Part shown: positions 1 through 7,092 of the stretch, one piece after another
Layout of the letters: each line of letters opens with the position of its first letter
How positions within the stretch are numbered: the first letter of the stretch is position 1
Source: Burkholderiales bacterium
GTDB lineage: Bacteria; Pseudomonadota; Gammaproteobacteria; Burkholderiales; JAEUMW01
Direction: 5' to 3'
DNA: 7,092 nucleotides
Assembly: GCA_016791285.1 (NCBI GenBank)
Contig: JAEUMX010000209.1
Location: 1-7,092, forward strand
Notes under the pieces: model-generated
Databases searched by the model: none
Seen by the model: only the letters and a program-made list of their open reading frames with translations
What the model was told of the DNA's origin: nothing
Translations under genes and position numbers: made by a program

Positions 1-1927
1 CAGACAGTCCGAAGATGATGCCGCTTTCCATCTGCGCCCGAACGGTGTCGGGGTTGACCATGAGGCCGCAATCGACCACGCAGACCACGCGCGTGGGGCT
101 GACCGATCCGTCCTTGTCCACGCTCGCTTCGACGACCTGCGCCATGAAGCTGCCGAAACCGGTGCACAACGCGATGCCGCGCCCTTGCCCCGCGGGAAGC
201 GGCTTACCCCATCCGGATTTCTCGGCGGCAAGCTGCAGCACTGCCTTCGAGCGCGGACTCTTTTCTAGCAGCGCCAATCGGTAGGCAAGTGGATCCTGTT
301 TCGCGTTCGCGGCGAGCTCGTCGATGAAGCTCTCCAGCACGAAGGTTCCGCGGGTCACGCCCACGCCGCGCCAGAACGCGGTCGGGATGCCGGGCGGCTC
401 CTGGGCGAACCACTCGACGTGAAAGTCTCCGACCGTGTACGCCGGCTCGGCTGCAATTTCGACGGCATCGAAGTCGACGCCATTCTTGATGGCAGCCGGG
501 AAGAAGCGCGCCATGATCGACGAGCCCGCGATCCGGTGCGACCAGCCGATCGGCCTGCCCTGCGCATCGAGCCCCGCGCTGATGCGATCGTAGTAGTACG
601 GCCGATACATGTCGTGCTGGATGTCCTCCTCGCGCGTGTAGATCACCTGCACCGGCCCCTCGACCTGCTGCGCAATCTGCGCCGCGCGCAGGGTACCGTC
701 GACTTCGAGACGGCGGCCGAAGCCACCGCCGAGCAGATGATTGTGGATGGTCACCTGCTCGGGTTTGAGACCCGTTACCTTGGCCACCGCGGCCTGTGAG
801 ACGCCGGGAACCTGCGTGCCGACCCAGACGTCGCAGCGATCCTTCTGGACATGCACGGTGCAGTTCATGGGCTCCAGGACTGCGTGCGCGAGGAACGGCT
901 GCTCGTAGACGGCTTCGAACTTCTTTGGGGCTTTGGCGATGGTGGCGGCCGCATCGCCTTCGTTACGGGCGACCGCGCCGGGCTTCTCCATCGCGGCTGC
1001 GAGTTGCTTGACCACGTCGGCGGTCGAGAGCTTTGCGTTCGGTCCCGGATTCCACTGCGGATTCGCTGCGGCGAGCCCCTGTTTGGCAGCCCAGGTGTGA
1101 ATCGCCACGACCGCGACCGTGTCCTCCAGGCGCACCACCTGCGTGACACCGGCGACCGCCTTCGCCTTGGCTTCATCGACCGAAACCAGCTTGCCGCCGA
1201 AGGTCGGTGAAATGGCGACGACGGCGAATTTCATTCCCGGCAGCCTCGTGTCGATGCCGAACTTCGCGCCGCCGTTCACCTTTCCAGCAGTATCGAGGCG
1301 CCGGTGCGGCGTGCCGATGAGCTTGAATTCAGCCGGGGATTTCAGCGCGACCTTTTCGGGCACCGGCAGCTTTGCCGCCGCGTCGACGAGTTTGCCGTAA
1401 GCGAGCTTGCGACCCGTGGGCGCATGTATGACGACGCCGTTCTCGGCGCGACAGGTGCCGGGGTCGACCTTCCATTGCCGGGCTGCTGCGTTCGTCAGCA
1501 TGACCCGCGCGGTGGCGCCCGCCTGACGCATCGGCTCCCAGGCCGCGCGCACCGACGTTGAACCGCCCGTGATCTGGATGCCGACCATGGGATTCGCGTA
1601 CAGCTTGTTATCTGCGGGCGAATGCTCGATGACGACCTTGTCGACGTCGACTTCCAGTTCCTCGGCGATCAGCATCGGGATCGAGGTGTACGTCCCCTGA
1701 CCCATTTCGATGAAGGGCATCACGAAGGTGACCTTGCCGCCGCGGTCGATACGCAAGAACGCATTCGGTGCGAACGGCGCGCCGGTAGTGAGTGCGTCGC
1801 TGATGACGGCGCGTGCCGGCAGGCCGAAGCCGAGCAGCAAACCGCCGCCGACCGCGGCGGTCGCGGTGAGCCTGAGAAAATCACGGCGCGAATATGTCGC
1901 CTCGTCTGCGATGATCGAGTCGTCCAT
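1..1927 (-). CDS. Molybdopterin-binding subunit of a xanthine dehydrogenase / isoquinoline 1-oxidoreductase (IorB-like) enzyme, Tat-exported, C-terminus cut by window edge
   Basis: Large catalytic subunit of a molybdenum hydroxylase, the type that hydroxylates N-heterocycles or oxidises aldehydes using water-derived oxygen. The frame is open for 642 codons from ATG at 1927 to base 1; family members are about 720-750 residues, so roughly the last 80-100 are missing. A twin-arginine motif, SRRDFLRL (residues 13-20), is followed by a hydrophobic stretch (AVGGGLLLGFGLPARA, 25-40), so a periplasmic site is expected. Family motifs seen: MGQGTY (75-80), GGSTSVR (121-127), LEPMNCTV (351-358), GGGFGRR (400-406), IPTAFWRGVG (514-523) and VDCGLMVNPDTVRAQMESG (618-636). 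The catalytic-glutamate segment (GVGE-type) would lie beyond the edge, so activity cannot be judged. The start follows the [2Fe-2S] subunit stop by one base and has a GGAGG ribosome binding site. The family is clear; the substrate is not. Isoquinoline, nicotinate or an aldehyde are all possible. Confidence 0.93.
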   Translation of the reverse strand, partial: MDDSIIADEATYSRRDFLRLTATAAVGGGLLLGFGLPARAVISDALTTGAPFAPNAFLRIDRGGKVTFVMPFIEMGQGTYTSIPMLIAEELEVDVDKVVIEHSPADNKLYANPMVGIQITGGSTSVRAAWEPMRQAGATARVMLTNAAARQWKVDPGTCRAENGVVIHAPTGRKLAYGKLVDAAAKLPVPEKVALKSPAEFKLIGTPHRRLDTAGKVNGGAKFGIDTRLPGMKFAVVAISPTFGGKLVSVDEAKAKAVAGVTQVVRLEDTVAVVAIHTWAAKQGLAAANPQWNPGPNAKLSTADVVKQLAAAMEKPGAVARNEGDAAATIAKAPKKFEAVYEQPFLAHAVLEPMNCTVHVQKDRCDVWVGTQVPGVSQAAVAKVTGLKPEQVTIHNHLLGGGFGRRLEVDGTLRAAQIAQQVEGPVQVIYTREEDIQHDMYRPYYYDRISAGLDAQGRPIGWSHRIAGSSIMARFFPAAIKNGVDFDAVEIAAEPAYTVGDFHVEWFAQEPPGIPTAFWRGVGVTRGTFVLESFIDELAANAKQDPLAYRLALLEKSPRSKAVLQLAAEKSGWGKPLPAGQGRGIALCTGFGSFMAQVVEASVDKDGSVSPTRVVCVVDCGLMVNPDTVRAQMESGIIFGLS

Positions 1928-1928
1928 C

Positions 1929-2423
1929 TCAGGCCTCCGTCGTAATCGCTGCGTCTGCCGCCTTCGCGGCGGGCCCGCCGGCCGCCCGCTTGATGCCGGC
2001 GCGAATGCGCGGGTAGGTGCCGCAGCGACAGATGTTGCCCGCCATCGCGTTGTCGATGTCGGCGTCAGTGGGCTTGGGATTGCTGGCAAGCAGAGCACTG
2101 GCGGACATGATCTGACCGGACTGGCAGTAGCCGCACTGCGGCACGTCCAGCTCGAGCCACGCCTGCTGGATCTTCTTGCCGGCAGGCGTCGCGCCGATCG
2201 CCTCGATCGTGGTGATACGTTTGCCCGTGGCGGCCGAGACCGGGGTGATGCAGGAGCGCACCGGTTTGCCGGCAATATGGATGGTGCACGCGCCGCACAG
2301 GGCGACACCGCAGCCGAACTTGGTGCCGGTCATGCCGAGCACGTCCCGCAACACCCACAGCAGCGGCATATCGTCGGGAACGTCTAGCTGCCTGGCTTTT
2401 CCGTTTACATTGAGCACGGTCAT
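1929..2423 (-). CDS. [2Fe-2S]-binding subunit of the same molybdenum hydroxylase (IorA-like)
   Basis: Small electron-transfer subunit that takes electrons from the molybdenum site of the partner encoded immediately downstream. The protein is 164 residues, normal for the family. The N-terminal ferredoxin-like cluster ligands are C38, C43, C46 and C58 ([19 protein letters not shown], then C58). The C-terminal four-helix domain carries the second cluster: C97 and C100 in [10 protein letters not shown], and C132 and C134 in [12 protein letters not shown]. All eight ligands are present. There is no signal peptide, so export is probably by riding on the Tat signal of the large subunit, as known for similar periplasmic enzymes (inference). 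GGAG lies six bases before the ATG. The stop is separated by one base from the large-subunit start, indicating one transcript. No FAD subunit, cytochrome c subunit or XdhC-like maturation gene is inside the window, so the electron acceptor is unknown. Confidence 0.95.
   Translation of the reverse strand: MTVLNVNGKARQLDVPDDMPLLWVLRDVLGMTGTKFGCGVALCGACTIHIAGKPVRSCITPVSAATGKRITTIEAIGATPAGKKIQQAWLELDVPQCGYCQSGQIMSASALLASNPKPTDADIDNAMAGNICRCGTYPRIRAGIKRAAGGPAAKAADAAITTEA
1934..1938 (-). promoter_or_regulatory. Ribosome binding site of the large oxidoreductase subunit, inside the small-subunit gene
   Basis: GGAGG on the minus strand, six bases before the ATG at 1927 and lying in the last codons of the [2Fe-2S] subunit. 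With the one-base gap between stop and start, it supports translational coupling of the two subunits and confirms the chosen start. Confidence 0.75.
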
Positions 2424-2445
2424 GGGTTACTCCGTCGGACGATGG

Positions 2446-2650
2446 GTTTCAAAGCATCTCGAGGCAAACCGTACCGGCGGTCCCGATGGGGCGGCACCAC
2501 GGCGAACGCTTCGTTGATCTCGACCCTCTCGACACACCCAAGTTCCGGCGAGCGCGAGGCAGCACGTGCTGCACCGCGGGTGTCGGGGCCGATGCCGAAC
2601 AATCCGGGTTCGACTGCCGCAACCCAGCAGGCGGCATCGAGCGCTTCTTC
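2446..2650 (-). pseudogene. Frameshifted remnant of a thiolase (acetyl-CoA acetyltransferase family) gene
   Basis: The 270 bases between the esterase stop and the [2Fe-2S] subunit start contain no intact gene, but their minus strand reads as a broken middle-to-late part of a thiolase. In one frame it gives WVAAVEPGLFGIGP (about 2623-2582) and, further on, VERVEINEAFAVV (about 2533-2495) and GLPRDALKP (2470-2444). These match in order the thiolase pattern of AGV-P--MGIGP, then (D/E)RVEINEAFA, then the stretch before the missing NGGA-IALGHP segment. The piece joining the first two blocks, TPAVQHVLPRA, appears only in the next frame, starting near 2583; it corresponds to the GP-PA(V/I)-ALARA helix. 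One extra base near 2584 and a compensating change between about 2555 and 2535 would explain this. The N-terminal active-site cysteine domain and the C-terminal GHP and C-G motifs are absent, so no thiolase can be made. The call rests on motif recognition by eye, not an alignment score. Confidence 0.62.
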
Positions 2651-2693
2651 GGGACCGCGTTGCTTGCTGATATGGCGCCGCCATGCTGGGTAG

Positions 2694-4391
2694 TCAATGG
2701 ATCCCGCTGTAAACCGTGTCGGACCGTTCCGGCTTGGGGTAAACGAGCAGAAAGTTGTACAGGAAGTTTGCACCAAAGGCAGAGAAGCTGGGGTCGTGCG
2801 GCGCCGCGATCATGCTCCAGAGTTCGACGCCCACGCCGGGCGGGCAACCTATGGCGAGCTCTCGAACGGTCTCGACTCCGGGCTGTGTGTCGAGATCCCA
2901 AACCGCGGCAGCGTAAAAGTCCGTGGTACACCGGTTGAGCAAGGCCCAGTCGGCAGCGGTCGTGCGTGCACCCGGGTAACCAGGCCCGCCGTCGTAAAGG
3001 ATCGTCGTGTCGCCGGTCCCGTGGACCTGCAGCACCGACACCGGCTCCGAGGGCTGACAGTACGGCAGGTAGCTCCACTGCGCGCCGGCGATCGAGACGA
3101 CGGCGGCGACGCGCGCGGCGCGGTCGCAGGCCATGCGGTGGGCCATGAAGCCGCCGTTGCTGTGGCCGATGATATAGACGCGCTGGGCATCGACGTTGTA
3201 CTTGGTGCTGGCATCGTCGATGACCGCCGTCAGGTAGGCGACGTCGTCCGCGGGCACCGGCGCATTGGCTGCACAGCACGCGTCGGTCGCGTTCCAGTAG
3301 CGATACCCGGACGCGTCGACGGCGCCGTCCGGCGTGGCGAGCAGGAAGGTGCGCGCCGCGGCAATGGATGACATGTTGAGGTAGTCGTCCATGGCTTGTC
3401 CCGACCCGGAGTAACCGTGCAGCAGGATCACCAGCGGCAGCGGCTGCCCGGAGTAGCCCGGCGGCACGACCAACCGGTACGGCCGTTCTGCGACTAACCG
3501 CTGTGCTTCGGGCGTGAGCACTGGCGTCGACGTCAACTGCGTCGGGCTTAATGCGCTCTGCTGTGTCGATTGGAGCCGAGCAGCTTCGATCGCGGCTCGC
3601 TCTTGCTCCATAGCCTTCAGCCGCTCGTTGATTGCACGCAGCCTCTGTTTCGACTCGACGATCGCCCCGAGCGTTGTCTCGATCGACCGCTGCTTCCCGC
3701 GGCGGGCCATTCCTGATTGCGCAATCCGCGAGACTTCCTCCCATGTTGCGAGATGCTCGATCTTGGTCTGGAGTCGACGCAGTTCCATTTGCGACCAGTT
3801 CTCCCGAACCCTATTGTTCAGGTCGAGCGTCGTGCCTCTCGGCACCCCCTCGACGAGCAGGCGGCCGTCCGGACTTTGCCGAACCCACAAGTACAGGCTC
3901 ATCGCGTCGTCGACCACCCAGCCGTCCGGTGGTTGAGCGGAGCGCGTACTCAATTCTCGTCGCCAGGATAGGAACAGCGCCTCTTCCGGAGACTTGCCCG
4001 CACCCACCATCGTTACGGCGTCACCCAGGATGGCCCATGCCTGCCGCCGCGTATTGGGATCCGAACGGCGAGCCACCTGAGCCTTGAGCAGGACTCCTTC
4101 ACCGGTCCAGGCAATGAATGGGCGCTGGGCGGCAATCGCCCGATCAATTGCCTTCTTGATCTCGTGTCTTGCTTTTTGCTGACCGAGCCCGTCTAACCAC
4201 CATGAGACGGCGTCGGCCGGGCCCTTCCATCGCGATTGAGTTGCGGCGGCGGACCGCATGGGCGGATCGTTCAGGCTGAAGGCGGGAAGCACGGCCGAGG
4301 TTGCGACCTCCGGGGGCGCCGGCGCCGCGGGCGAAACAGCTTGTGCCATTGAACAGGCGCTGAGGGCCAGCACAGCGATGACGCGATTCAT
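2694..4391 (-). CDS. Secreted or lipoprotein esterase: LpqC/PHB-depolymerase-like alpha/beta hydrolase with an unassigned N-terminal half
   Basis: The C-terminal domain (about residues 303-553) is an alpha/beta-hydrolase of the PHB depolymerase / feruloyl esterase (LpqC) type, which cleaves ester bonds outside the cytoplasm. Visible are the oxyanion-hole segment LLHGYSGSG (323-331), the conserved WNATDACC (366-373), the nucleophile elbow GHSNGG (409-414, Ser411), the likely acid Asp461 in HGTGD, and the likely His532 in PHDPSFS. The triad therefore looks complete. The N-terminus, MNRVIAVLALSAC, has a short hydrophobic run and a lipobox-like LSAC (Cys13), so it is either a lipoprotein or is cleaved after AQA (16-18). 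Residues about 45-230 resemble nothing I know; about 235-275 are charged and heptad-like (coiled coil), followed by a Ser/Thr/Gln/Pro linker (275-295). At 565 residues it is much longer than the usual 300-370. The start is the first ATG before the signal sequence, with AAGGG upstream. Substrate unknown: short polyhydroxyalkanoate, feruloyl or other esters. Confidence 0.88.
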   Translation of the reverse strand: MNRVIAVLALSACSMAQAVSPAAPAPPEVATSAVLPAFSLNDPPMRSAAATQSRWKGPADAVSWWLDGLGQQKARHEIKKAIDRAIAAQRPFIAWTGEGVLLKAQVARRSDPNTRRQAWAILGDAVTMVGAGKSPEEALFLSWRRELSTRSAQPPDGWVVDDAMSLYLWVRQSPDGRLLVEGVPRGTTLDLNNRVRENWSQMELRRLQTKIEHLATWEEVSRIAQSGMARRGKQRSIETTLGAIVESKQRLRAINERLKAMEQERAAIEAARLQSTQQSALSPTQLTSTPVLTPEAQRLVAERPYRLVVPPGYSGQPLPLVILLHGYSGSGQAMDDYLNMSSIAAARTFLLATPDGAVDASGYRYWNATDACCAANAPVPADDVAYLTAVIDDASTKYNVDAQRVYIIGHSNGGFMAHRMACDRAARVAAVVSIAGAQWSYLPYCQPSEPVSVLQVHGTGDTTILYDGGPGYPGARTTAADWALLNRCTTDFYAAAVWDLDTQPGVETVRELAIGCPPGVGVELWSMIAAPHDPSFSAFGANFLYNFLLVYPKPERSDTVYSGIH

Positions 4392-4531
4392 GTCCGCACC
4401 CTTTCGATGAGGTTCTCTTGCAAAGTATCGTTCATCATGGACGCGTTCGCTCCCGGCATCAGGAGACGGGCGCTCCGTGGCGGTCGGTACCCGCGCGGCG
4501 GTATAGTACTGGGTCCAGGAACCAAAGACTG

Positions 4532-4556
4532 TCTCGTCGTTACGCGTGAGACGAGA
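4532..4556. repeat. Inverted repeat in the aceE leader (7-base arms)
   Basis: TCTCGTC at 4532-4538 and its exact reverse complement GACGAGA at 4550-4556 are separated by 11 bases whose core, ACGCGT, is itself palindromic. It lies 39 bases before the aceE start and about 25 bases after the candidate -10 box. It could be a dimeric repressor operator or a leader hairpin. There is no T-run, so it is not a typical intrinsic terminator. The arms are perfect but short, so chance is possible. Confidence 0.4.
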
Positions 4557-4584
4557 ACCACCGTTTCTAATTCCGACTGTCCGT

Positions 4585-4588
4585 GAGG
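4585..4588 (+). promoter_or_regulatory. Ribosome binding site deciding the GTG start of aceE
   Basis: GAGG lies seven bases before GTG at 4596. In the aceE frame a TGA stop sits at 4584-4586, overlapping this site, so no longer start is possible; the next in-frame candidate (GTG at 4638) has lost conserved N-terminal residues. This fixes the start at 4596. Confidence 0.7.
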
Positions 4589-4595
4589 TACGCCC

Positions 4596-7092
4596 GTGAC
4601 CGACCTGTCAGACTCCTCGTACTCCGGCTACTGGCGCGTGATCGCCCCGGACATCGATCCCACCGAGACGCGCGAATGGCTCGATGCGTTCGACGCGCTG
4701 CTAGCGTCGGAAGGCGCCGAGCGCGCGACCTTCATCCTGCGCAAGCTGCTCGACCGCGCACGGGCGAAGCGCGTACGCATGCCGCCGGTGCTCAACACGC
4801 CCTATTGCAACACGATCGCGCTCGCCGATCAGCCGCAGTTTCCGGGCAATCTCGAAGTCGAACAGCGCCTGGCGTCGATCATCCGCTGGAACGCGCTCGC
4901 GATGGTGGTGCGCGCCAACCGCGCGCACGCCGAGCTGGGCGGCCACATTGCGAGCTACGCCTCGGCAGCCGATCTCTTCGAGGTGGGCTTCAACCACTTC
5001 TTCCGCGCCGGGCAGGGCGGCGACCTCGTCTACTTTCAGCCGCATTCGGCGCCCGGTGTCTACTCACGGGCGTATCTCGAAGGTCGCATCGCCGAGGCGC
5101 AGCTCGACAGCTATCGGCGCGAAGTCGGCGGGCGCGGCCTCTCGTCCTACTGCCACCCCTGGCTGATGCCGCAGTTCTGGCAGTTTCCGACGGGCTCCAT
5201 GGGTCTCGGGCCGATCAACGCCATCTATCAGGCGCGCTTCATCCGCTACCTGCAGGACCGCGGCCTGCTCGACACGGCCGGCCGCAAGGTGTGGTGCTTT
5301 GTCGGCGACGGCGAGATGGACGAGCCCGAAGCGCTCGCGGGTCTGTCGCTCGCGGCACGCGAAGGGCTCGACAACCTGATCTTCGTCGTCAACTGCAATC
5401 TCCAGCGCCTCGACGGCCCGGTGCGCGGCAACGGCTCGATCGTGCAGGAGCTGGAAGGGCTCTTCGCCGGCGCCGGCTGGAACGTGATCAAGGTGCTGTG
5501 GGGTTCGGACTGGGATCCGCTCTTCGCGCGCGACCAGGACGAGGTGATCTTGAAGCGGCTGCACGAGACGGTCGACGGCGAGTTCCAGACCTACGCCGCG
5601 ACCGACGGGCGCTTCAACCGCGAGCAATTCTTCAACAAGTATCCGGAGCTGCAGGCGCTGGCCGCGCACATGACCGACGAGGACATCGATCGGCTGCGCC
5701 GCGGCGGGCACGACCCGGTGAAGATCTACGCCGCGTACCACACCGCCGCGCGGCACCGCGGACAGCCGACAGTGATTCTCGCCCAGACCAAGAAGGGCTA
5801 CGGCATGGGTCACTGGGGGCAGGGCAAGATGGGCACGCACCAGCAGAAGAAGCTGGACGACGAGGCGCTGCGTGCCTTCCGCGACCGCTTCGCGCTGCCG
5901 CTCGCGGACGACGATGTCGAGCAGCTGCGCTTCTACAAGCCGCCCGACGATGCGCCGGAGATGAAGTACCTGCACGCGCGTCGCGAGGCACTCGGCGGCT
6001 ACCTGCCAGCGCGTTCCGGAGTCTCCGCGCGCCTCCAGGTGCCCGCCCTGGAAGTATTCGCGTCGTTGCTTCGCGGATCGAAGGACCGGGAACGATCGAC
6101 GACGATGGCTTTCGTCGATGTACTCGGGCAGTTGCTGCGCGATCCCGCGATCGGCCGACGCGTCGTTCCCATCGTCGCCGACGAGGCGCGCACGTTCGGC
6201 ATGCAGAGTCTCTTCCGCCAGGTCGGCATCTATTCCTCGGTCGGCCAGCTCTACGCGCCCGAGGACCGCGACGAGCTGCTGTACTACAAGGAGGCGAAGG
6301 ACGGCCAGATCCTGGAGGAAGGCATCAGCGAGGCCGGCGCCATCTCATCGTGGCTCGCCGCCGCCACGAGCTACAGCGCGCACGGCACGCCGATGCTGCC
6401 GTTCTACATCTTCTATTCGGCGTTCGGCTTCCAGCGCGTCGGCGATCTCGTGTGGGCGGCGGCCGATTCGCGGTCCCGCGGCTTCCTGCTCGGCGCGACC
6501 GCCGGCCGGACGACCCTGTCGGGCGAAGGTCTGCAGCACCAGGACGGCACCAGCCACCTGGCTGCATCCACGATCCCGACCTGCCGCGCGTACGACCCCT
6601 GCTACGCGCACGAGGTCGCGGTAATCATGCAGAACGGCATGCACCGCATGCTCGATCTGCAGGAAGACGTCTTCTACTACGTCACCGTGATGAACGAGAA
6701 CTACGTCCATCCGCCGATGCCGGCCGGCGCCGAGGCGGGCATCGTGCGCGGCATGTACCGGCTGCGCGAATCGCCGCTCGCCGATCGAGAGCCGCGCGTG
6801 CAGCTCCTGGGCTCGGGCACGATCCTGCGCGAGGCGCTCGCCGCGGCCGACATCCTCGAAGCCGAGCACGGCGTCGCGGCGGATGTGTGGAGCGTGACGA
6901 GCTGGACCGAACTCAGGTGGGATGGGCTGCTCGCAGACGGTGCAACCCCGGCCGCGCGCGAGGCGCGTCGCGCAGAGATGCCGCCGCGAAGCTGGGTCGA
7001 CGAATGCCTGGCGCCGACGACCGGGCCGATCGTCGCGGCGAGTGACTACGTGAGCGCCGTCGCGGACCTGATCCGGCCCTGGGTGCCGGCCG
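4596..7092 (+). CDS. aceE: Pyruvate dehydrogenase E1 component, homodimeric AceE type, C-terminus cut by window edge
   Basis: Thiamine-diphosphate enzyme of the cytoplasmic pyruvate dehydrogenase complex: it decarboxylates pyruvate and reductively acetylates the lipoyl groups of E2. The frame is open for 832 codons to the right edge; AceE proteins are about 890 residues, so some 55 are missing, including the TDGFGRSDTR-type region. Seen in order: the N-terminal DIDPTETREWLDAFDALL (19-36); GGHIASYASAADLFEVGFNHFFR (115-137) with the active-site histidine; HPWLMPQFWQFPTGSMGLGP (187-206); the ThDP/Mg motif GDGEMDEPE (237-245) running to NCN (266-268); KKGYGMG with GTHQQKK (399-419) carrying the mobile-loop histidine; DEARTFGM (529-536); EGISEAGA (575-582) with the glutamate that contacts the ThDP pyrimidine; and GRTTLSGEGLQHQDG (637-651). 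All the expected catalytic residues are present. GTG start with a good ribosome binding site. E2 (aceF) and E3 (lpd) would be expected downstream but lie outside. Confidence 0.97.
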   Translation, partial: MTDLSDSSYSGYWRVIAPDIDPTETREWLDAFDALLASEGAERATFILRKLLDRARAKRVRMPPVLNTPYCNTIALADQPQFPGNLEVEQRLASIIRWNALAMVVRANRAHAELGGHIASYASAADLFEVGFNHFFRAGQGGDLVYFQPHSAPGVYSRAYLEGRIAEAQLDSYRREVGGRGLSSYCHPWLMPQFWQFPTGSMGLGPINAIYQARFIRYLQDRGLLDTAGRKVWCFVGDGEMDEPEALAGLSLAAREGLDNLIFVVNCNLQRLDGPVRGNGSIVQELEGLFAGAGWNVIKVLWGSDWDPLFARDQDEVILKRLHETVDGEFQTYAATDGRFNREQFFNKYPELQALAAHMTDEDIDRLRRGGHDPVKIYAAYHTAARHRGQPTVILAQTKKGYGMGHWGQGKMGTHQQKKLDDEALRAFRDRFALPLADDDVEQLRFYKPPDDAPEMKYLHARREALGGYLPARSGVSARLQVPALEVFASLLRGSKDRERSTTMAFVDVLGQLLRDPAIGRRVVPIVADEARTFGMQSLFRQVGIYSSVGQLYAPEDRDELLYYKEAKDGQILEEGISEAGAISSWLAAATSYSAHGTPMLPFYIFYSAFGFQRVGDLVWAAADSRSRGFLLGATAGRTTLSGEGLQHQDGTSHLAASTIPTCRAYDPCYAHEVAVIMQNGMHRMLDLQEDVFYYVTVMNENYVHPPMPAGAEAGIVRGMYRLRESPLADREPRVQLLGSGTILREALAAADILEAEHGVAADVWSVTSWTELRWDGLLADGATPAAREARRAEMPPRSWVDECLAPTTGPIVAASDYVSAVADLIRPWVPA

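Larger units (their letters stand above)
4392..4595. promoter_or_regulatory. Divergent intergenic promoter region between the esterase and aceE
   Basis: These 204 bases separate two divergent genes and should hold promoters for both. Towards aceE, TATAGT at 4502-4507 matches a sigma-70 -10 box at five of six positions, but no good -35 box lies at the right distance. Towards the esterase nothing stands out beyond GATACT near 4430-4425, which is weak. The stretch is a little less GC-rich in its aceE-proximal half than the flanking genes. No PdhR-type operator (AATTGGT-N3-ACCAATT) is visible. The inverted repeat within it is listed separately. Confidence 0.45.

Noticed and set aside
1710..2387. 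A 225-codon plus-strand frame across the junction of the two oxidoreductase subunits
   Set aside because: It is antisense to two well-supported genes with full sets of cofactor motifs, and its translation has no family features.
2449..3744. A 431-codon minus-strand frame overlapping the esterase and running into the thiolase remnant
   Set aside because: The part over the esterase is low-complexity Arg/Ala shadow sequence. Only its last part matters, because it carries one block of the decayed thiolase, which is reported as the pseudogene.
4509..4523. A possible second palindrome around GGTCCAGGAACC before aceE
   Set aside because: Only about seven of twelve positions are symmetric, which is not better than chance in this sequence.
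4532..4556. The inverted repeat as an intrinsic terminator
   Set aside because: No T-run follows on either strand, and its position just before aceE and away from any gene end makes termination unlikely.
5064..5975. A 303-codon minus-strand frame antisense to aceE
   Set aside because: No domain is recognisable and there is no ribosome binding site or operon context. It mirrors the codon periodicity of aceE.
4583..7045. An uninterrupted 820-codon plus-strand reading frame overlapping almost all of aceE in another frame
   Set aside because: Its product is dominated by Arg, Ala, Gly and Pro with no recognisable motif, as expected from the shifted frame of a very GC-rich gene. The frame starting at 4596 carries every AceE motif, so the long overlapping frame is a shadow despite its length.

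Overview
The window comes from a high-GC bacterial chromosome. The GC-rich third codon positions, a homodimeric (AceE-type) pyruvate dehydrogenase E1, a Tat-exported molybdenum hydroxylase and a secreted polyhydroxybutyrate-depolymerase-like esterase fit a proteobacterium, most likely beta or gamma. This is an inference from gene content; there is no rRNA or other phylogenetic marker. Both ends of the window cut through genes.

Layout. On the minus strand, from high to low coordinates: (i) 4391-2694, a 565-residue secreted or lipoprotein esterase with a C-terminal LpqC/PHB-depolymerase alpha/beta-hydrolase domain and an unrecognised, partly coiled-coil N-terminal half; (ii) about 2650-2446, a short frameshifted remnant of a thiolase gene; (iii) 2423-1929, the [2Fe-2S] subunit of a xanthine dehydrogenase/isoquinoline 1-oxidoreductase family enzyme; (iv) 1927 to the left edge, its Tat-exported molybdopterin-binding subunit, lacking the C-terminus. 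On the plus strand, from 4596 to the right edge, is aceE, pyruvate dehydrogenase E1, also incomplete. The 204 bases between the esterase and aceE are a divergent promoter region with a 7-base-arm inverted repeat about 40 bases before the aceE start.

How the genes work together. The two oxidoreductase subunits form one translationally linked unit (1-base spacing, ribosome binding site inside the upstream gene) and should assemble into one periplasmic molybdenum-iron-sulfur enzyme. The [2Fe-2S] subunit has no signal of its own and is presumably carried out by the Tat signal of its partner. The esterase is also exported, but nothing ties it functionally to the oxidoreductase. aceE is central metabolism and appears to be only a neighbour, probably heading an aceEF operon beyond the window.

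I see no mobile element, CRISPR array, tRNA or rRNA, and no convincing new multi-gene system. The observations most worth a second look are the thiolase remnant between the esterase and the oxidoreductase, and the unassigned N-terminal half of the esterase.
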